A stretch of 64,000 nucleotides of DNA from Hemibagrus wyckioides. Its lineage: Eukaryota > Chordata > Actinopteri > Siluriformes > Bagridae. This document shows, one piece after another, positions 61,640-64,000 of the stretch. The position numbers and the translations under genes are program-made. Location of the stretch: positions 6,877,892 to 6,941,891 of the forward strand of contig NC_080734.1 of NCBI RefSeq assembly GCF_019097595.1, in the 5' to 3' direction. Within the stretch, counting starts at the first letter, position 1, and each line of letters starts with the position of its first letter. The notes beneath the pieces are model-generated. The model saw only the letters and a list, made by a program, of their open reading frames with translations. It was not told the origin of the DNA and did not search any database.

Positions 61640-61965
61640 TGTTTCTACTTAGCCTACTAGAGGCAATATTTTTATTAAAATGATCAAAAAAACCCCTCAA
61701 ACTATTCAAATATTTATATCTTCAAAATAAATGATGATATCAAACCCATGATATTCTGCTCTCTGAGATGCCCCAAATGTTATCTGAAATTTGAAGGTGT
61801 TGATCTTCAACCACTAAAATTCTGTGATAAGGTTATCCAACAGAGGGAAAAACACACATCTCACACTGAAAGCCAACAGAGTCCTGACTCATTTTAGATC
61901 AGACTCACGTTCATTTATTTACGCTGATTGAAAATGTCCGATAATTCGATCTGAACGCTACTGTT
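61640..61965 (-). mobile_element. family R repeat, copy 7
   Basis: Minus-strand landmarks: ACATTTTCAATCAGCGTAAA, GAGTCTGATCTAAAATGAGT, TTGGCTTTCAGTGTGAGATG, CTCTGTTGGATAACCTTATC, GGGGCATCTCAGAGAGCAG and TTGCCTCTAGTAGGCTAAGT. It agrees closely with copies 2 and 3 in opposite orientation. Confidence 0.73.
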
Positions 61966-62154
61966 CTGGTCCTTGCTGGTCCATAAGCCTGAAACAACTG
62001 GCCAGCAAGGACCACAGTTGTGAGTCATATTTATAAAGAACTTCTTTCTTCTCAAGAGCAGTCACGACACGTTGTTTAGAAACACAGCCGATCCTCTGCT
62101 ACTGTGTAAGAAACATTATGACACTGTAGAAATACATTAGCAAAGCATTATAAA

Positions 62155-62360
62155 GGTTCGACCTTTACAGCATTTGGCACACACACTTATCCAGACCAAC
62201 TTACATTTTAACTCACTTTTTTATACAACTGAGTAACTGACCCTAACCCCAATTTCTAACCCTAACCCTAACCCCTAACCCTAGTGGCAGCTTGATGACA
62301 CTTGGATCCAAGCCCACAACCTTATGATCAGAAGTCCATCCACTAAGCTACCATGTCCCT
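62155..62360 (-). repeat. group A SINE with telomere-like hexamers
   Basis: The minus strand begins with a tRNA-like head (GACATGGTAGCTTAGTGG and GGGCTTGGATCCAAG) and ends with GGTCTGGATAAGTGTGTGTG and CCAAATGCTGTAAA. Where other copies read CCTTAACCCTCAA, this one has an expanded run of CCCTAA-like hexamers (plus strand, about 62240-62284). Confidence 0.75.
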
Positions 62361-62539
62361 ACAAAAGCTAACATAAGGCTAAATACTCATGCTGTACTGA
62401 GCTACTCGAGACATTAAAGCATGCGGTTCTACTCAAATGCGGTGCAGAAAGCAGTCTTCATGCTTGGAAGCTTATCTATCTATTTAGATTAATAGAAAAA
62501 TGAAACATCAAATTCATCTTAAACATGCACGGAAGATCT

Positions 62540-62542
<3 letters not shown>

Positions 62543-62632
<90 letters not shown>
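62543..62632. repeat. (AT)45 microsatellite
   Basis: 90 bases of uninterrupted AT. It can extrude as a cruciform and is a likely site of instability or assembly error. Confidence 0.97.
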
Positions 62633-62635
<3 letters not shown>

Positions 62636-63709
62636 CATCTTGTGTGCTCTGTTAGCTGCTGAACTCAGATAAAGCTGAGTGTGTATATGAATGTGTAAAT
62701 TCATCATTGCGTAAAATCATTGCGCCTCTTATCTAGTGATTCCATTTTCCTCTTCCACTTGTAGAACGGTGCTCTTTAAGAAGCCAGACCGAGTCGACAC
62801 AGTTCTCTCCCCGAGGCTCACACCGGCCATTTGCTGTGGTCCTGTTAGATTTTTGAAATCTTTGAAGCTTTTCCTTTTGGCAGGCTGTCAGTGCTGCAGC
62901 ACAGAGGAGTGAAAAACAAAAAAACAAAGCATAAAAAAAACAACAAGAAGCCGAAAGCTTCCGTCTGCACTGCTCAAGAGCTCCTCCGCTGCTTTTAGAG
63001 GAGCCTTGCATCTTCACGTCCCCCAAGTGATCTTGTCATTCGCCAGAAATGAAAACCGCTTGGCAGCATTTCATCATGTGTTAAACTGGGAAAATGATTA
63101 CGACGATACAGGATTATTCAGTTCTATTTTAATGAGCTAGGAATGGCATATTAGTTATTGTGATTTATCTCTACGTTCTGGTTGCATCTCAGTGTAATAC
63201 ATTTAACCAGGAATGAATTTGGCACTCTGTGGTGGCAAATGTAATTGGGTTAGATCAGCGGCATAAACTAATTAAGATAAATAGGTGAGGAATCCCCAAT
63301 CTCGCTTCGTGCAAGTCGAAACATGCTCCATCTCTGGCGTGAAAGCATGGTGCCTCCTCGTGCCGGAGGCTGAAAGCAGAAAGAGTGACCGAAGTGACAC
63401 AAATACAGTTTTGCTCCTTGGGAAAAAAAATCCAATCTGCCATTTGCCATTGCAGGTCAATCTAATTTGCACTTGCAGAGAAAGGTAATATCGGCTGTCT
63501 TCCTCACAACATGGATGATGAGTCTCGATCCAGCATGTCCTCATACAGCACACACAAATCTTCTGTAGAGCAGCACTACATCATATCTTCGTGTTTAAAT
63601 ATTCAAGTGGTTACTGTCAGTCCCTGGCCTTGGGTTGTGTCTTTATGTTTGGAACAGGATACAATAGCCTTTACCAGGGATAGACTCTGAGCAGACGTGG
63701 CAGAAGTAC

Positions 63710-63710
<1 letters not shown>
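62633..63710. promoter_or_regulatory. candidate conserved non-coding region (unproven)
   Basis: 63020-63480 is repeat-free and compositionally balanced, with words such as TTTTAATGAGCTAGGAATGG, GGCAAATGTAATTGGGTTAG and CATAAACTAATTAAGATAAA. Short overlapping frames occur on both strands, none family-like. Low-confidence enhancer candidate. Confidence 0.28.

Positions 63711-63711
<1 letters not shown>

Positions 63712-63754
<43 letters not shown>
63712..63754. repeat. (GA)n microsatellite
   Basis: GA dinucleotides with one A interruption near 63741. Confidence 0.95.
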
Positions 63755-63756
<2 letters not shown>

Positions 63757-64000
63757 GCAGAGCAAGTAAATAACACAGCAAGCTATTCTAGTCTGTGTGT
63801 ATATCCAGGCAATTTGGCAGAAATAAGAGCTGTTTGTTGCGGCCAGAACACGAGACATTAACCAGAAGCTTAGCTGTGCCTAAGAACACAACTGCTTTCC
63901 CTCAAGGATTTGTGAACTTCTCTTCTTTTCTCTACTTCTGCTCCTTAGTTCCATATTTTAACACAGGTGGATTTTCCACAGAACAACCAATAAAACCTTT

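Noticed and set aside
62240..62284. Interstitial telomere marking an ancient chromosome fusion
   Set aside because: The hexamers are embedded in a SINE with homology on both sides, so local expansion within the SINE is the simpler explanation.

Overview
This window is vertebrate, almost certainly teleost, nuclear DNA, and more than 99.6% of it is non-coding. Only two segments can be supported as protein-coding: two internal exons of one plus-strand gene, at 49918-50055 and 59364-59444. Both are in phase 0 with canonical splice sites. Together they encode 73 residues of an NKAIN protein (Na+/K+-transporting ATPase interacting, a small four-pass membrane protein), and the best paralogue match is NKAIN2. 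The first coding exon (the family's short N-terminal segment) and the exons downstream of the second segment were not found. The window is therefore read as the end of a very large intron 1 (at least 49.9 kb here), exon 2, a 9.3-kb intron 2, exon 3, and the start of intron 3.

The fish assignment rests on the repeats. There are several tRNA-derived SINEs ending in the fish-type tail around CTGGATAAGGGCGTCTGCCAAATG, and another SINE type with a middle segment around TGACCCTGCTCTGACC. A dispersed repeat carries a CAAAGCAGCTTTACAG motif, and there are Tc1-like transposon relics and LINE 3' ends. The SINE types resemble those of otophysan fish, perhaps catfish, but the species is an inference.

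Layout: 1-13 kb is AT-rich intron with a GAAA microsatellite, a minisatellite of roughly 81-94 bp period (5.2-6.0 kb), an internally deleted Tc1-like element (7.2-7.8 kb) and a long degenerate 32-bp minisatellite (10.4-12.2 kb). From 13 to 43 kb there is mostly unique sequence with scattered SINEs, MITE-like elements, LINE ends and a 33-bp minisatellite (38.4-38.9 kb). Several blocks look like conserved regulatory sequence, but none can be proved without alignment. From 43 to 49.4 kb there is a dense cluster of an unnamed dispersed repeat (family R here) whose left ends read TTAACCCTT, plus a LINE ORF2 3' fragment. Exons 2 and 3 follow. Intron 2 contains nested transposon debris with a tRNA-Lys-like sequence. 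Intron 3 holds SINEs, another R copy and a 90-bp AT dinucleotide tract.

No bacterial, phage, CRISPR or operon-like system is present, and I found no convincing previously undescribed coding system. The most unusual material is structural: the R family, the minisatellites and the nested insertion at 54.0-55.05 kb. Family names for repeats are from memory of fish genomes and are hedged.
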